DNA from: DATHZQ01 sp965216945
GTDB lineage: Bacteria > Actinomycetota > Acidimicrobiia > Spongiisociales > UBA5794
Direction of reading: 5' to 3'
DNA length: 64,000 nt
NCBI GenBank assembly: GCA_965216945.1
Contig: CBDCGU010000003.1
Location: forward strand, 2,604,001 to 2,668,000
The translations under genes were made by a program, and so were the position numbers. The notes under the pieces are model-generated. The model was not told the DNA's origin, ran no database searches, and saw only the letters and a program-made list of their open reading frames with translations. Below are positions 36,608 to 45,007 of this stretch, one piece after another. Numbering within the stretch: position 1 is the stretch's first letter; every line of letters starts with the position of its first letter.

Positions 36608-37360
36608 ATGACTCAGACTGCACAACTGTTCACCAACACCGTCAAGATGCTCGTCAGGGACAAGACGGCGTTCCTGATGGCACTCGTATTCCCTGTCGTC
36701 TTCGTGCTGGCCTTTGCCGTCTTCGACGTGAGTTTCTCCGCCGAGGGGGCATTGCCGGGCGTCGACTACTTCGAGTACGTCCTCCCCGCCTTGCTGGCGA
36801 TCGGCCTCATGAACTTCGCCATGGTGGGCACCGCCGCATCCGTGGCCCGCTATCGGGAGATGAAGATCCTGAAGCGAATCGTCGTGACACCGCTGCCGCC
36901 GTCACGGTTCATCGTTGGGCAGGTGGCCGCCCGGCTCGTGCTCGCCGGCGTGCAGACCGGGATCATCATGGCCGTGGGGCTTCTCGTTGGTGGCACCCTA
37001 GGACCGAACTGGCCGTTGCTGTTCGTCATCTCGACTCTCGGCAACCTCATCTTCCTCTCGCTGGGCTTCGCCGTCGCAGGCGTGTCGGGCAGTGTCGATG
37101 CTGCCAACAACATGGCGGGCCTGGCGACGACGCCATTGATGTTCCTGTCGGGGAGCTTCTTCCCCATCGACTCCATGCCAGGCTGGTTGCAGCCCGTCGC
37201 CGACGCGCTGCCGTTGACCCCGCTGATCGACTCGATGCGTGCCATCGCCCTCCTCGGGGCCGGCATCGCAGACATCGGGTCCGACCTCGCACTCATCGGT
37301 GTGTGGATCGTCGCCGGCCTCGGCCTGGCGCGGATGACGTTCCGCTTCGCCGAGGAGTGA
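36608..37360 (+). CDS. ABC-2 type exporter permease
   Basis: A 250-residue membrane protein with six predicted hydrophobic segments and the ABC-2 patterns RDKTAFLMALVFPVVFVLAF at the N-terminus and MFLSGSFFPIDSMPGWLQPVADALPLTPLIDSMR late on. It partners the ATPase just upstream to form an exporter. An AGAAGGA ribosome site precedes ATG 36608. Only 70 bases separate its stop from adk, which appears to have its own promoter. Confidence 0.88.
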   Translation: MTQTAQLFTNTVKMLVRDKTAFLMALVFPVVFVLAFAVFDVSFSAEGALPGVDYFEYVLPALLAIGLMNFAMVGTAASVARYREMKILKRIVVTPLPPSRFIVGQVAARLVLAGVQTGIIMAVGLLVGGTLGPNWPLLFVISTLGNLIFLSLGFAVAGVSGSVDAANNMAGLATTPLMFLSGSFFPIDSMPGWLQPVADALPLTPLIDSMRAIALLGAGIADIGSDLALIGVWIVAGLGLARMTFRFAEE

Positions 37361-37416
37361 TGGGCCGGCTGGGTATGTGTCCCGGGCTCCGCGGGTCAGT
37401 GGTCCGCCGACTGCGT

Positions 37417-37422
37417 TAACCT
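37417..37422 (+). promoter_or_regulatory. -10 box of adk, leaderless start
   Basis: TAACCT lies eight bases before the ATG of adk. No ribosome site is present in between and no clear -35 box is seen. The accessory genes upstream may have cut adk off from the secY promoter, so a separate promoter is expected. Confidence 0.45.
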
Positions 37423-37430
37423 CGCTGTTC

Positions 37431-38009
37431 ATGGGTCGACGCATTCTCTTCTTGGGGCCGCCGGGCGCCGGCAAAGGCACACAGGCCGCGATGCTGGCGC
37501 GAGCGTTGGGCGTACCCCACATCTCCACCGGTGAGATGCTGCGAGCCGCCGTCTCGGCAGGTACCGACCTGGGCAAGCAGGCCGAGGCGATCATGGCGGC
37601 GGGGGATCTGGTTCCCGACGATCTCGTCGTGGCGATGGTCGCCGAGCGGCTCGGGCAGGAGGACGCCCGATGCGGCTACCTGCTGGACGGCTTCCCGCGT
37701 AACGTCGAGCAGGCCGGTGCGCTCTCGGCCAAGCTCGGCGACGGTGCGCTCGAGGCGGCGATGCTCCTCGACGTCGACGAGGAAGAGCTGGTGGCCCGCC
37801 TCCTCAACAGGGCCAGAGAGCTGGGACGGACCGACGACAACGAGGGCACGATCCGCCGCCGGCTGCAGGTGTATCGAGCGGAGACCGAGCCGCTGGTCGA
37901 CTTCTATCCCAACCACGACGTCCCGGTGCTCGCCGTGGACGGTATCGGCAGCATCGAAGAAGTGTTCGCCCGCCTCGTGATGGCCCTTGCAGGAGATGAC
38001 GAAGCGTGA
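37431..38009 (+). CDS. adk: Adenylate kinase, short form
   Basis: A 192-residue adenylate kinase (ATP + AMP to 2 ADP). The P-loop GPPGAGKGTQ is at residues 9-18, the AMP site HISTGEMLRAAV follows, then GYLLDGFPRNVEQA and the short LID region GRTDDNEGTIRRRLQVY without zinc cysteines. ATG 37431 is chosen because the P-loop position matches the family; the frame stays open 18 codons upstream. It is coupled to map by a GTGA overlap. Confidence 0.97.
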   Translation: MGRRILFLGPPGAGKGTQAAMLARALGVPHISTGEMLRAAVSAGTDLGKQAEAIMAAGDLVPDDLVVAMVAERLGQEDARCGYLLDGFPRNVEQAGALSAKLGDGALEAAMLLDVDEEELVARLLNRARELGRTDDNEGTIRRRLQVYRAETEPLVDFYPNHDVPVLAVDGIGSIEEVFARLVMALAGDDEA

Positions 38010-38785
38010 ACGGTCGGGTCATCACCATGAAGGACACGGGTGCGTTCGAGAAGATGAAGATCGCCGGGCAGTGCGTCGCGGCGGCTCATGCCGCGGTCCG
38101 TGAGGCGGCTCAGCCCGGTGTCTCCATGCAGGATCTCGACGCCATCGCCGCGGAGGTCATCCGCAACCACGACTGCCGGCCGTCATTCCTCGGCTACCAC
38201 GGCTATCCGGCGACCATCTGCGCCTCGCCCAACTCGGTGATCGTGCACGGCATCCCCGACGACTATCGGTTGTCGGACGGCGACATCGTCTCGATCGATG
38301 TCGGCGCCATCTACGAGGGATGGCACGGTGATGCGGCGTTCACGATGGCGATCGGCGACGTGCCCGAGTCGGTGGCCACTTTGATCGAGGTCACGGAGCA
38401 GGGGCTCTGGAACGGTATCGCGGAAGCGAGGGCGGGCAAGCGTCTCGGCGACGTCGGCCATGCCATCGAGGCCACCGCCAAACCCCACGGCTACGGGGTC
38501 GTGCGTGAGTACATCGGCCACGGCATCGGGCGCAACATGCACGAAGCGCCGAACGTGCCCAACTACGGCAAGCCGGGCAAGGGGCTCAAGCTCAAGACGG
38601 GCATGGCACTGGCCATCGAGCCGATGTTCAATCTCGGCACGGCCGAGACCGCTCTGCTCGACGACGGCTGGACCGTTGTCACCGCGGATGGGGCGCTCTC
38701 GGCCCACTTCGAGCACACGGTATTGCTGACCGAACAAGGCTCCATCGTCTCGACGCTCCCCGAGCCGAAGCTGGTCGGCGTCTGA
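38006..38785 (+). CDS. map: Methionine aminopeptidase, type I
   Basis: A 259-residue MetAP with all five metal ligands visible: Asp98 (SIDVG), Asp109 (GDAAF), His of EYIGHGIGRNMHEAP, Glu of LAIEPMF and Glu of HFEHTVLLTE. It removes the initiator methionine from new proteins. GTG 38006 overlaps the adk stop; an ATG seven codons on (38027) is an alternative. In other actinobacteria infA follows; here a minus-strand cassette lies between. Confidence 0.97.
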   Translation: MNGRVITMKDTGAFEKMKIAGQCVAAAHAAVREAAQPGVSMQDLDAIAAEVIRNHDCRPSFLGYHGYPATICASPNSVIVHGIPDDYRLSDGDIVSIDVGAIYEGWHGDAAFTMAIGDVPESVATLIEVTEQGLWNGIAEARAGKRLGDVGHAIEATAKPHGYGVVREYIGHGIGRNMHEAPNVPNYGKPGKGLKLKTGMALAIEPMFNLGTAETALLDDGWTVVTADGALSAHFEHTVLLTEQGSIVSTLPEPKLVGV

Positions 38786-38998
38786 CGCCGGCGCGCATCC
38801 GGCACGCAGGGTTTGCCCCGGGTGCTGATTCGACGATCGGAGCGTCGCGCACGTTGGGATCTTCGAGTGGGGAAGTGGGACGACCTGGACAGGTACCGCC
38901 ATGGATGGCGCAGAGGGTCGAGTCCGAGCGTTCCGAATCGTCGTCGCGGGAAACCGCGTCCAGCTGAGGCGCACCGGTCGTCACGGCCGCACCGCCGG

Positions 38999-39739
38999 CT
39001 ACCGGAGCCGGTACCAGTAGTGGTACATGGTCTCGAAGCCGCGTCGGGCGTAGAACGATCGAGCCGCCGTGTTCTCGGCCAACACCTGGAGAAAGGCGTT
39101 CGTCGCACCGTTACCCGACCCCCAGGCGAGCAGGGCTCCCAGAATCCGCGACGCAACGCCACGGTGGCGGTGGGCGTCGGCGGTGTACATGGCATAGACG
39201 GCGACGAAGTCTTGGAAGAGCACGCCCATGCCCATGCCCAGCATCGTCGACTCGACGCTGAGGGAGGCATACGCCGCGGGTTGCGCCAGCCGGTCGAGCA
39301 TCGCCCGCACCGTCGCGGGCGGGGTGCGGGGTCCGAAGCGATGGGCCATCAGGGCGCCGAACCAAGCCTCCGAGGGAGCGGGTTCGATCCGTACCTCGCT
39401 CGGCGCGGGGCGGCGCCCGATCGGGAGGACCATCACCGCAACTTCCGGCTCTGAGTGGTAGCCGTCGGACACCAGCAGGTCATCGAGGCCCGAGGGTGCG
39501 AGGTCGGTGAGGCGAAACCTCGGCGGGAGGCGCCGTACCGAGTACCAGCGCTCGACGTCGGCGATCGCCGTCTCGAGATCCGCATCTGGTGCGCCGAGAG
39601 GGCTCACCGAGTTCGAGCGGCCCGTGATCCCTGCGGCGGCGCGGAGCACCCATTGCCCGTCGCGGTGCTCCTCCAAGGCGGGCCATGTGGCGAGTGCGAC
39701 CTCTTCGAGGCGGAGAATCTCCTCGAGTCGCCGCGTCAC
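38999..39739 (-). CDS. GNAT-family acetyltransferase (last gene of esterase/ATP-grasp cassette)
   Basis: A 246-residue protein. The C-terminal half is a GNAT fold with AMYTADAHRHRGVASRILGALLAWG as acetyl-CoA site and FLQVLAENTAARSFYARRGFETMYHYWYRL at the end. The N-terminal half (about residues 1-110) may be a second, degenerate GNAT-like unit. GTG 39739 overlaps the stop of the esterase upstream as GTGA. As the last of four coupled genes it may acetylate the product of the ATP-grasp ligase; that is inference. The long open frame beyond the start belongs to a shadow. Confidence 0.82.
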   Translation of the reverse strand: MTRRLEEILRLEEVALATWPALEEHRDGQWVLRAAAGITGRSNSVSPLGAPDADLETAIADVERWYSVRRLPPRFRLTDLAPSGLDDLLVSDGYHSEPEVAVMVLPIGRRPAPSEVRIEPAPSEAWFGALMAHRFGPRTPPATVRAMLDRLAQPAAYASLSVESTMLGMGMGVLFQDFVAVYAMYTADAHRHRGVASRILGALLAWGSGNGATNAFLQVLAENTAARSFYARRGFETMYHYWYRLR

Positions 39740-40458
39740 GCCAGGTCGTCGAGATAGAGCGGCAGCATCGCCCGCCAGGTCGGCCAGTCGTGGTCCCACT
39801 GGGGGCCCCAGTCGTCGACGCGGTTCGGGATGCCTTTCGATCCCAGTACCTCGGCCACCCGCCAGCTCTCCCCGGGGTTCTCCCATCGCCCGCTGCCGGT
39901 GGCGAGCACGATGAAACGCTGTCGCAGCCGATCGAGGACCGGCCCACCGAGGTCGGGCAGGAAATGCAGCGGCGACGAGAAGTAGAAGTCGTCGCTCCAA
40001 TGGCCGCCGAGACGGTCGGTCATGTCGTAGCTGCCACTCATGCAGATGGCGTTGCGGAACACATCCGGATGGCGGCAGATGGTCTCCAGCGCCCAGAAGG
40101 CGCCGACCGACGAGCCGGCTCCGATCAGCTCGATGTGGTCGTTGTTGCAGTCGCTCCGAATCGCCGGAACCGCCTCCTCGCGAATGAAGCGGTCGAACTG
40201 GTTCTGCAGCCACATCGAATGACGCGGGTCATCGTGCTTCAGCCAGGAGCGGCCGGAGACGGAGTCGAGCGAGTAGACCTTGATCCGTCCGGCGGCCATC
40301 AGCCCCGACAGCGAGTCGACCAAGTGGAAGCGCTCGACCTCCTCGGCGTCGCCACCGGCAGTCGGGAACACGAGGACGGGCGTGCCGAGACTCCCCCAGC
40401 GGGCCATCGTGATCCATTGCTCGAGGCGACCGGAATACCAGCGCTCCACGGACTTCAC
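39736..40458 (-). CDS. Esterase-family alpha/beta hydrolase (short, PF00756-like)
   Basis: A 240-residue hydrolase. The nucleophile elbow is GAGSSVGAFWALE (Gly-Ser-Ser-Val-Gly), and the end has the family's HDWPTWRAMLPLYL, with the likely catalytic His. The start of the protein (VERWYSGRLEQWITMARWGSLGTPVLVFPTAGGDAEE) resembles the esterase-D/enterochelin-esterase type. GTG 40458 overlaps the ATP-grasp stop and its own stop overlaps the GNAT start, so three genes are tightly coupled. The longer upstream frame is rejected. Confidence 0.85.
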   Translation of the reverse strand: MKSVERWYSGRLEQWITMARWGSLGTPVLVFPTAGGDAEEVERFHLVDSLSGLMAAGRIKVYSLDSVSGRSWLKHDDPRHSMWLQNQFDRFIREEAVPAIRSDCNNDHIELIGAGSSVGAFWALETICRHPDVFRNAICMSGSYDMTDRLGGHWSDDFYFSSPLHFLPDLGGPVLDRLRQRFIVLATGSGRWENPGESWRVAEVLGSKGIPNRVDDWGPQWDHDWPTWRAMLPLYLDDLA

Positions 40459-41708
40459 GGCGTACTCTCCAGCCGGTCCCGCTCGGTGCGGCGCCAGAAC
40501 TCGATGAGACCCCAGAAATGGTCCGTGAACTCGTCGACCTCGTGTTCGGGGAAGAGTGTCTCGACCTTGTGTCGGATGATGCCCCTGGCGCGGTCCGAGG
40601 CGAAGTAGTCCAGCGTGACGTCGTCGAGGTCGGCCAGCGAGTCGGCGCAGAACTCCTCGAAGCGCTCCGTGTCGAATCGCACCCGGGCGAGGCTCCCCAT
40701 GGCGGCGAGCCTGTCGCGATAGTCGTCGTGCTCCTCGGCAAGAGCGAAGAACTCGTGCCATTGCAGGTCGCGGCGCATCGGGCGCCTGATTGCCGCACAG
40801 AACAGCGACCATCGGATCAGCGCCTTGACCAGCCACGGGATGTGGAAGTGCAGCGAGGTCACCTGCGAGTCGGGATTGGCGTTGGCGAAGTCGATTGGCT
40901 GGAACACACCGTCCTGCCGCAGAGCCTCGCACGAGTTGAAGTCCCAGCCGAAGAAGCTGTTGATGGTGAGTGTCAGATCGGCGAGTTGCTGCCAGTCGTC
41001 GCCGTCGACGAAGTCGAAGTCGACCTTGTAACGGTCGTGGATGGGTGCGTCGGGGTCGTAGCGCATCACATTGACCTGGGGGCCGACCGCCAGGCACCGC
41101 ACGAACAGATCGAACGGGTCGACGGCTTTCTGCAAATGCATGATGCGGGTCCCCGAGGCGTCATACGCTGCCTGCAGCTGCCCAGCGTCGTCGATGCGGC
41201 TGACGCCCACCCAGGCACCGCCGTCGTAGGGCTTGAGGAACATCGGATAGCCGATATCCTCGCCGATCGCCTCGAGATCGAACATCTGGGCATAGCGTTC
41301 GAGGGTCACGTGAAGGTCGTCGGCGTGCTCGTACTCCTTGGGAGGCAGCAGATAGGTCTTCGGCACCGGCACGCCGAGTCGCATCATCGCCGCATACGAG
41401 GTGTGTTTCTGCATTGCCTGCAGTGTGAAGGGGTCGTTGAGCACGTAGAGGTCGTCTTTGACAACCGCCTTCTTGATCCACTCGCGGCTGGTGTGATACC
41501 AGGGTGTGAGCCGGTCGAGCACGACGTCGTAGCGCACCTGCTGGTTGAGGTCGAAGGGCTCGATCGTGACCCGTTCCACGTCGAAGCGGAGCCTCTGCCC
41601 GTCGATCTCCGCCCGCGGGTCGAGACGGTTGACGATGTCCTCGTAGAACTGCGGCCAGCACAGGTCGGCGCCGAGACTCAGGCCGATGAGGCGGGTGGCG
41701 ACCGTCAT
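40455..41708 (-). CDS. ATP-grasp ligase-like protein
   Basis: A 417-residue protein with ATP-grasp features: a nucleotide strand-loop GEDIGYPMFLKPYDGGAWVGVSRI near residues 148-171, preceded by TSYAAMMRLGVPVPKTYLLP, and later FDFVDGDDWQQLADLTLTINSFFGWDFNSCEALRQDG, where metal-binding acidic and Asn residues are expected. The N-terminal pre-ATP-grasp part has PWYHTSREWIKKAV. ATP-grasp enzymes join a carboxylate to an amine or thiol. I do not recognise its substrate. ATG 41708 has only a weak GGCGAG site; before an IS insertion it lay about 25 bases behind the first esterase. Confidence 0.8.
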   Translation of the reverse strand: MTVATRLIGLSLGADLCWPQFYEDIVNRLDPRAEIDGQRLRFDVERVTIEPFDLNQQVRYDVVLDRLTPWYHTSREWIKKAVVKDDLYVLNDPFTLQAMQKHTSYAAMMRLGVPVPKTYLLPPKEYEHADDLHVTLERYAQMFDLEAIGEDIGYPMFLKPYDGGAWVGVSRIDDAGQLQAAYDASGTRIMHLQKAVDPFDLFVRCLAVGPQVNVMRYDPDAPIHDRYKVDFDFVDGDDWQQLADLTLTINSFFGWDFNSCEALRQDGVFQPIDFANANPDSQVTSLHFHIPWLVKALIRWSLFCAAIRRPMRRDLQWHEFFALAEEHDDYRDRLAAMGSLARVRFDTERFEEFCADSLADLDDVTLDYFASDRARGIIRHKVETLFPEHEVDEFTDHFWGLIEFWRRTERDRLESTP

Positions 41709-41717
41709 CTCGCCAAC

Positions 41718-41732
41718 CTAGTGGACCACTAG
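41718..41732. repeat. 15-base palindrome used as IS target
   Basis: CTAGTGGACCACTAG has 7-base arms around one central base, between the ATP-grasp start and the IS. The IS begins right after its last CTAG, and CTAG recurs just beyond the other IS end, so the insertion used the edge of this palindrome. Confidence 0.8.
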
Positions 41733-43432
41733 CCCCGATCATTCACGGGATTCGGTGATGAGGGGTTCTGGGTGTGTTGAGGGCGCCGTGGTGGCTGGTG
41801 TTTGCGGTGATGATCGTGATGGGTTCGGATGATCGTGTCGAGGGTGGTTCCGTGATGATTCGGGGCGTGTGTGATCGACCCGTCGACGGTGGTCGTGCCT
41901 GCGTTTTGGGGCGGGTTGGTCAGGTGAGCGCGGCGATGGCTCGGTAGGTGGCGACGATCTGATTGGCCGTGGGCCAGCCGTCGACGATACGCACGATGTC
42001 ACGTCTTGCGGTTCGGATGATGCGGGCCGGGGTATGCCAGAGGGCCCATCTGAGTCGTCTTGGTTTCGCTCTCGCCAACGGGCCGGTGAGGCACAGCAGC
42101 TGGAACCACGCAACGAGATCCGAAGCCCACATGATGGTCTGGAGCCATGCCTGATTCGCTTCCCAGTCGGTGAACGGGAACCGTTGGAGCCCGGAGTTCT
42201 TCAATCGTCCAATGTGGTCTTCGACATGAGCGTGGGCTCTCATCTGCCGATCGAGTTCGGCCGGGTCGCCGGCGAGGTCGGTGTAGTGGCCCCAGAACCG
42301 GTAGTCGAGATCGGGAAGCAGGCTGGTCTGAGAGCCAGGATGATGAGGCTGGCGGCGGATGATCAAACGGGTCCCTTCGGGCCAGCGGGTCATGTCGACG
42401 AGGTCAGTGACTTCGCAGACGGCTGCGACCAGACTCCGGTCGGTCGGTTTGACCGGCTCGCCGTTCTGGCCCAGCGCCCTCTCCCACCGTTCGGGGTCTT
42501 CGTTCGCGGCCACGATCGCCGCTCGCACCGCGTCCTGGGCGCGGGCGACGACCTGGAACCCGATGTTGCGTTCCCGGAGCCCGTGGGTGAACGTGTGGGT
42601 GCCTCCTGCCGAATCGGAACGCACCACCACCCGGCGCGTAACGAGCTCGGCGTCGTCGCCTCGCTGGTGACCGGCCGCGATATCCGGGGGGAGCTGTGAG
42701 ACGGCGTCGTCGACGACAGCCAAGAGATCCGTCGTGTCGTTGGCCGCGGCATTGCCGGGCCGCAGCATCCCCGACAAGACATCACCGGTTCCATCGGCGA
42801 AACAGAACAACGGGTGGAACCCGAACCCGCCCCTGAAATGCGCCGCGGCGCCGTCCTTGTTCTCAGAATGGATCTCAACCAGCGACGCATCAACATCCAA
42901 CATCACCGGGCCGTCACCGTCGACCACGGTGGTGCGTCGCCACACCTCGGCACGAACCTCGGCCCACGCCTCACAGGCCCTGCCGACCGCGTCGGGAGTG
43001 AGACTTTCGGTGAAAGTGCGATACATGGTCGTGTCCGACGCCACCTCACCGAACAGCCGACCCTGAGAAGCGAGGAACTCAATATCGGCACACGACTCGC
43101 CGCCACCAGCAAGCATCAACATCACATGAGATAGGACCCGGCCCCGGTCATGTGTCGGGATCCCTGGACCGTCCCAGCCGACCGCTGATGACAGCACCCC
43201 TGGGACACCGAGCCGGTCCGCGAAAGCCCCCAACGCGTGCAGTCCAACATGGCCAACAACCTGAGTACCGCCGGCTTCCACAGCCACGTTGCCGACGCTG
43301 GTACCGTTCATCTCGGAGATGCCCTCCTGTTCTCGGAAACTGACGGCTTCGACAACCTCAGTATCCCGCACCAGGAGGGCGTTTTCGCGCACCCCCAACA
43401 CGACCCAGATCACACCCCATGAATGATCGGGG
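41733..43432 (-). mobile_element. IS1380-family insertion sequence, complete, 1700 bp
   Basis: The ends are imperfect inverted repeats: CCCCGATCATTCACGGG at 41733-41749 and its complement at 43416-43432, 16 of 17 bases matching. CTAG directly flanks both sides (41729-41732 and 43433-43436), a 4-base target duplication. One intact transposase gene fills the middle, with 187 non-coding bases at the left end and 121 at the right. Intact ends, an intact gene and a clean duplication point to a fairly recent insertion. Confidence 0.93.
41920..43311 (-). CDS. IS1380-family transposase
   Basis: A 463-residue DDE transposase of the DDE_Tnp_1-like group used by IS1380. Acidic catalytic candidates are the first Asp in MLDVDASLVEIHSENKDG, the second in VVRSDSAGGTHTF, and the Glu of AHAHVEDHIGRLKNSG. 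GHYTDLAG and the conserved C-terminal WLQTIMWASDLVAWFQ are also typical. ATG 43311 is chosen for its AGGAGGG site; the frame is open 34 codons further. Nothing looks broken. Confidence 0.92.
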   Translation of the reverse strand: MNGTSVGNVAVEAGGTQVVGHVGLHALGAFADRLGVPGVLSSAVGWDGPGIPTHDRGRVLSHVMLMLAGGGESCADIEFLASQGRLFGEVASDTTMYRTFTESLTPDAVGRACEAWAEVRAEVWRRTTVVDGDGPVMLDVDASLVEIHSENKDGAAAHFRGGFGFHPLFCFADGTGDVLSGMLRPGNAAANDTTDLLAVVDDAVSQLPPDIAAGHQRGDDAELVTRRVVVRSDSAGGTHTFTHGLRERNIGFQVVARAQDAVRAAIVAANEDPERWERALGQNGEPVKPTDRSLVAAVCEVTDLVDMTRWPEGTRLIIRRQPHHPGSQTSLLPDLDYRFWGHYTDLAGDPAELDRQMRAHAHVEDHIGRLKNSGLQRFPFTDWEANQAWLQTIMWASDLVAWFQLLCLTGPLARAKPRRLRWALWHTPARIIRTARRDIVRIVDGWPTANQIVATYRAIAALT

Positions 43433-44593
43433 CTAGCGGTGCCGAATGGCGCGTAGCGCCCTCGGTAGCAGGTCCCGAAAGGCGACGCCGAGGCTGTTTC
43501 GCCAGTTCTGCCAGTGGTGGCCGTCGAGTGGTTCCCGATACGTGGCGTCGACCCCGGCGAGGCGCAGTTTCGTCAGAAGCGCCATGTTGTCTGCCGCAAG
43601 GGCCTCGTAGGCGCCGCACGCCATCCACGCTCGGCCGGCCGGGTATGCCGACGACGAGTTGAACTTGCGCATGAAGTCGACGACCGGGCTGAGCGACCGG
43701 CCGCGGTTCCATGGTCCGCCCAGCGCCGTGACGAACGTCCCAGACAGCAGGATCATCGAGCCGAACGCACCCGGGTGCCGGTAGGCCGTCGCCAGGCTCG
43801 CCACGGCTCCAAGGCTTGCGCCGCCGATGATGCGATCGGCCGGGTCGGTGGTCACCCCGAGTCTGCTGATCACGTGCGGCAGGATCTCGTCGACCACCGA
43901 GCGGCCGTGCTCCGGTAAGGCCATGTACTCACGGTTACGCTCCACCGGGTCCATGAGCACGACGACTGCGGGGCGCATCGCCCCGGCTCCGATGAGGTTG
44001 TCGAGCACCGTCGTCAAGGCGGCGTATGCGATCAGGTCGCTGCCGTCGTGGAGGAACACCGCCGCGTAGGGGGCTCCGTCCGGGAACCCCGCCGGGAGGT
44101 ACACGGAATGCCTGCGGCGTCCGCCAAACGCGGTCGAAGGGACCTCGATCGTCTCCACGGTTCCCTGGGCGGCGTCGACTCCCGGTGACGTCCACGACGG
44201 GTCGACGTAGCCGACACCGTGAGCCACCGAGTTGGCGCCGAACGGGTCGTGGGCGATGCGACTGTTGAGCGGGTCGATGATCCGTCCCGTCTCCTCCTCC
44301 CAGGTCACCTCGAGCTGGTATTCCAGGCGGCTGCGCTCTGGGAGGCGAACCGTCACCGACCACAGGTCCGTACCGTCCAGCCGCTGCATGGCCGGAATCT
44401 CCGGGAAGCGCGCCATGAAATGGACGACCCGCACGCCGCGGGCGTCTCCGACGTAGGGGAACGTCACGGTCTTGCCGTCGATGTAGGGGATCGTGGCCCG
44501 AGTGAGCCGCCGGCGAAGGTATGCCGGGGCCATCGTCGTTGCCGCCTCCACCAAGCTGTCCGGGGTCGGCAGTCTCGGGAGTGCAGCGCTCAT
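43433..44593 (-). CDS. Esterase-family alpha/beta hydrolase with N-terminal beta domain (Fes-like)
   Basis: A 386-residue protein. Residues 1-150 form a beta-rich early-set domain (FPYVGDARGVRVVHFMARFPEIPAM, WSVTVRLPERSRLEYQLEV) as in enterochelin esterase. The rest is the hydrolase: VYLPAGFPDGAPYAAVFLHDGSD, the elbow IGGASLGAVAS (Gly-Ala-Ser-Leu-Gly) and the His end PLDGHHWQNWR. ATG 44593 is taken; a longer open frame runs into the infA promoter. The stop TAG lies exactly in the CTAG target duplication beside the IS and was already present before insertion. It is the first gene of the cassette. Confidence 0.87.
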   Translation of the reverse strand: MSAALPRLPTPDSLVEAATTMAPAYLRRRLTRATIPYIDGKTVTFPYVGDARGVRVVHFMARFPEIPAMQRLDGTDLWSVTVRLPERSRLEYQLEVTWEEETGRIIDPLNSRIAHDPFGANSVAHGVGYVDPSWTSPGVDAAQGTVETIEVPSTAFGGRRRHSVYLPAGFPDGAPYAAVFLHDGSDLIAYAALTTVLDNLIGAGAMRPAVVVLMDPVERNREYMALPEHGRSVVDEILPHVISRLGVTTDPADRIIGGASLGAVASLATAYRHPGAFGSMILLSGTFVTALGGPWNRGRSLSPVVDFMRKFNSSSAYPAGRAWMACGAYEALAADNMALLTKLRLAGVDATYREPLDGHHWQNWRNSLGVAFRDLLPRALRAIRHR

Positions 44594-44720
44594 GCCGGGC
44601 AAGAGTAACCAGATCGCATCGTCTCCCCCGGTCCGACATGCATCCGGTGTGCCGATTCTCCCTTCCGAACGATGCGTTTCCCCACTAGGGTGACGGGCAA
44701 CGGGCACGCCCGCGGGCGAT

Positions 44721-44750
44721 TTGCTCTAGGTTTGATTCGTCTTCTAATAT
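44721..44750 (+). promoter_or_regulatory. Promoter of the infA-rplQ operon
   Basis: TTGCTC (44721-44726) and TAATAT (44745-44750) are 18 bases apart. Transcription should begin about 44757, giving a leader of only about 30 bases that is almost entirely a hairpin. Confidence 0.6.
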
Positions 44751-44757
44751 CCACTGT

Positions 44758-44785
44758 CCGGTCCAGTTCCGGGCCGGATTTTCTT
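44758..44785 (+). promoter_or_regulatory. Hairpin with T-run directly before infA start
   Basis: CCGGTCC (44758-44764) pairs with GGGCCGG (44771-44777), one pair being G-U, around AGTTCC. ATTTTCTT follows, then the GTG start of infA. It looks like a terminator, but no gene upstream reads in this direction, and it replaces the ribosome site. A control element for infA is likely. Confidence 0.6.
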
Positions 44786-45007
44786 GTGGCAAAAACAGAC
44801 GACGTCATCGAGGTTGAAGGCACAGTCGTCGAGCCGCTCCCGAACGCGATGTTCAGGGTGAAGCTCGACAACGGCCACGAGGTGCTCTGCCACATCTCGG
44901 GCAAGATGCGGAAGTTCTACATTCGCATCATTCCTGGGGATCGAGTGCGCCTGGCCATGTCGCCGTACGACCTCGAACGAGGCAGGATCACGTACAGGTA
45001 CCGATGA
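44786..45007 (+). CDS. infA: Translation initiation factor IF-1
   Basis: A 73-residue S1-fold factor with KTDDVIEVEGTVVEPLPNAMFRVKLDNGHEVLCHISGKMRKFYIRIIPGD split into the usual strands and SPYDLERGRITYRYR at the end. IF-1 covers the A site during start of translation. GTG 44786 is fixed by homology; no Shine-Dalgarno sequence precedes it, only a hairpin and T-run. The stop overlaps the rpmJ ATG (ATGA). Confidence 0.97.
   Translation: MAKTDDVIEVEGTVVEPLPNAMFRVKLDNGHEVLCHISGKMRKFYIRIIPGDRVRLAMSPYDLERGRITYRYR

Noticed and set aside
38999..40213. A 404-codon minus-strand frame for the GNAT gene
   Set aside because: The part before GTG 39739 is a wrong-frame reading of the esterase gene, and the GTGA overlap supports the shorter form.
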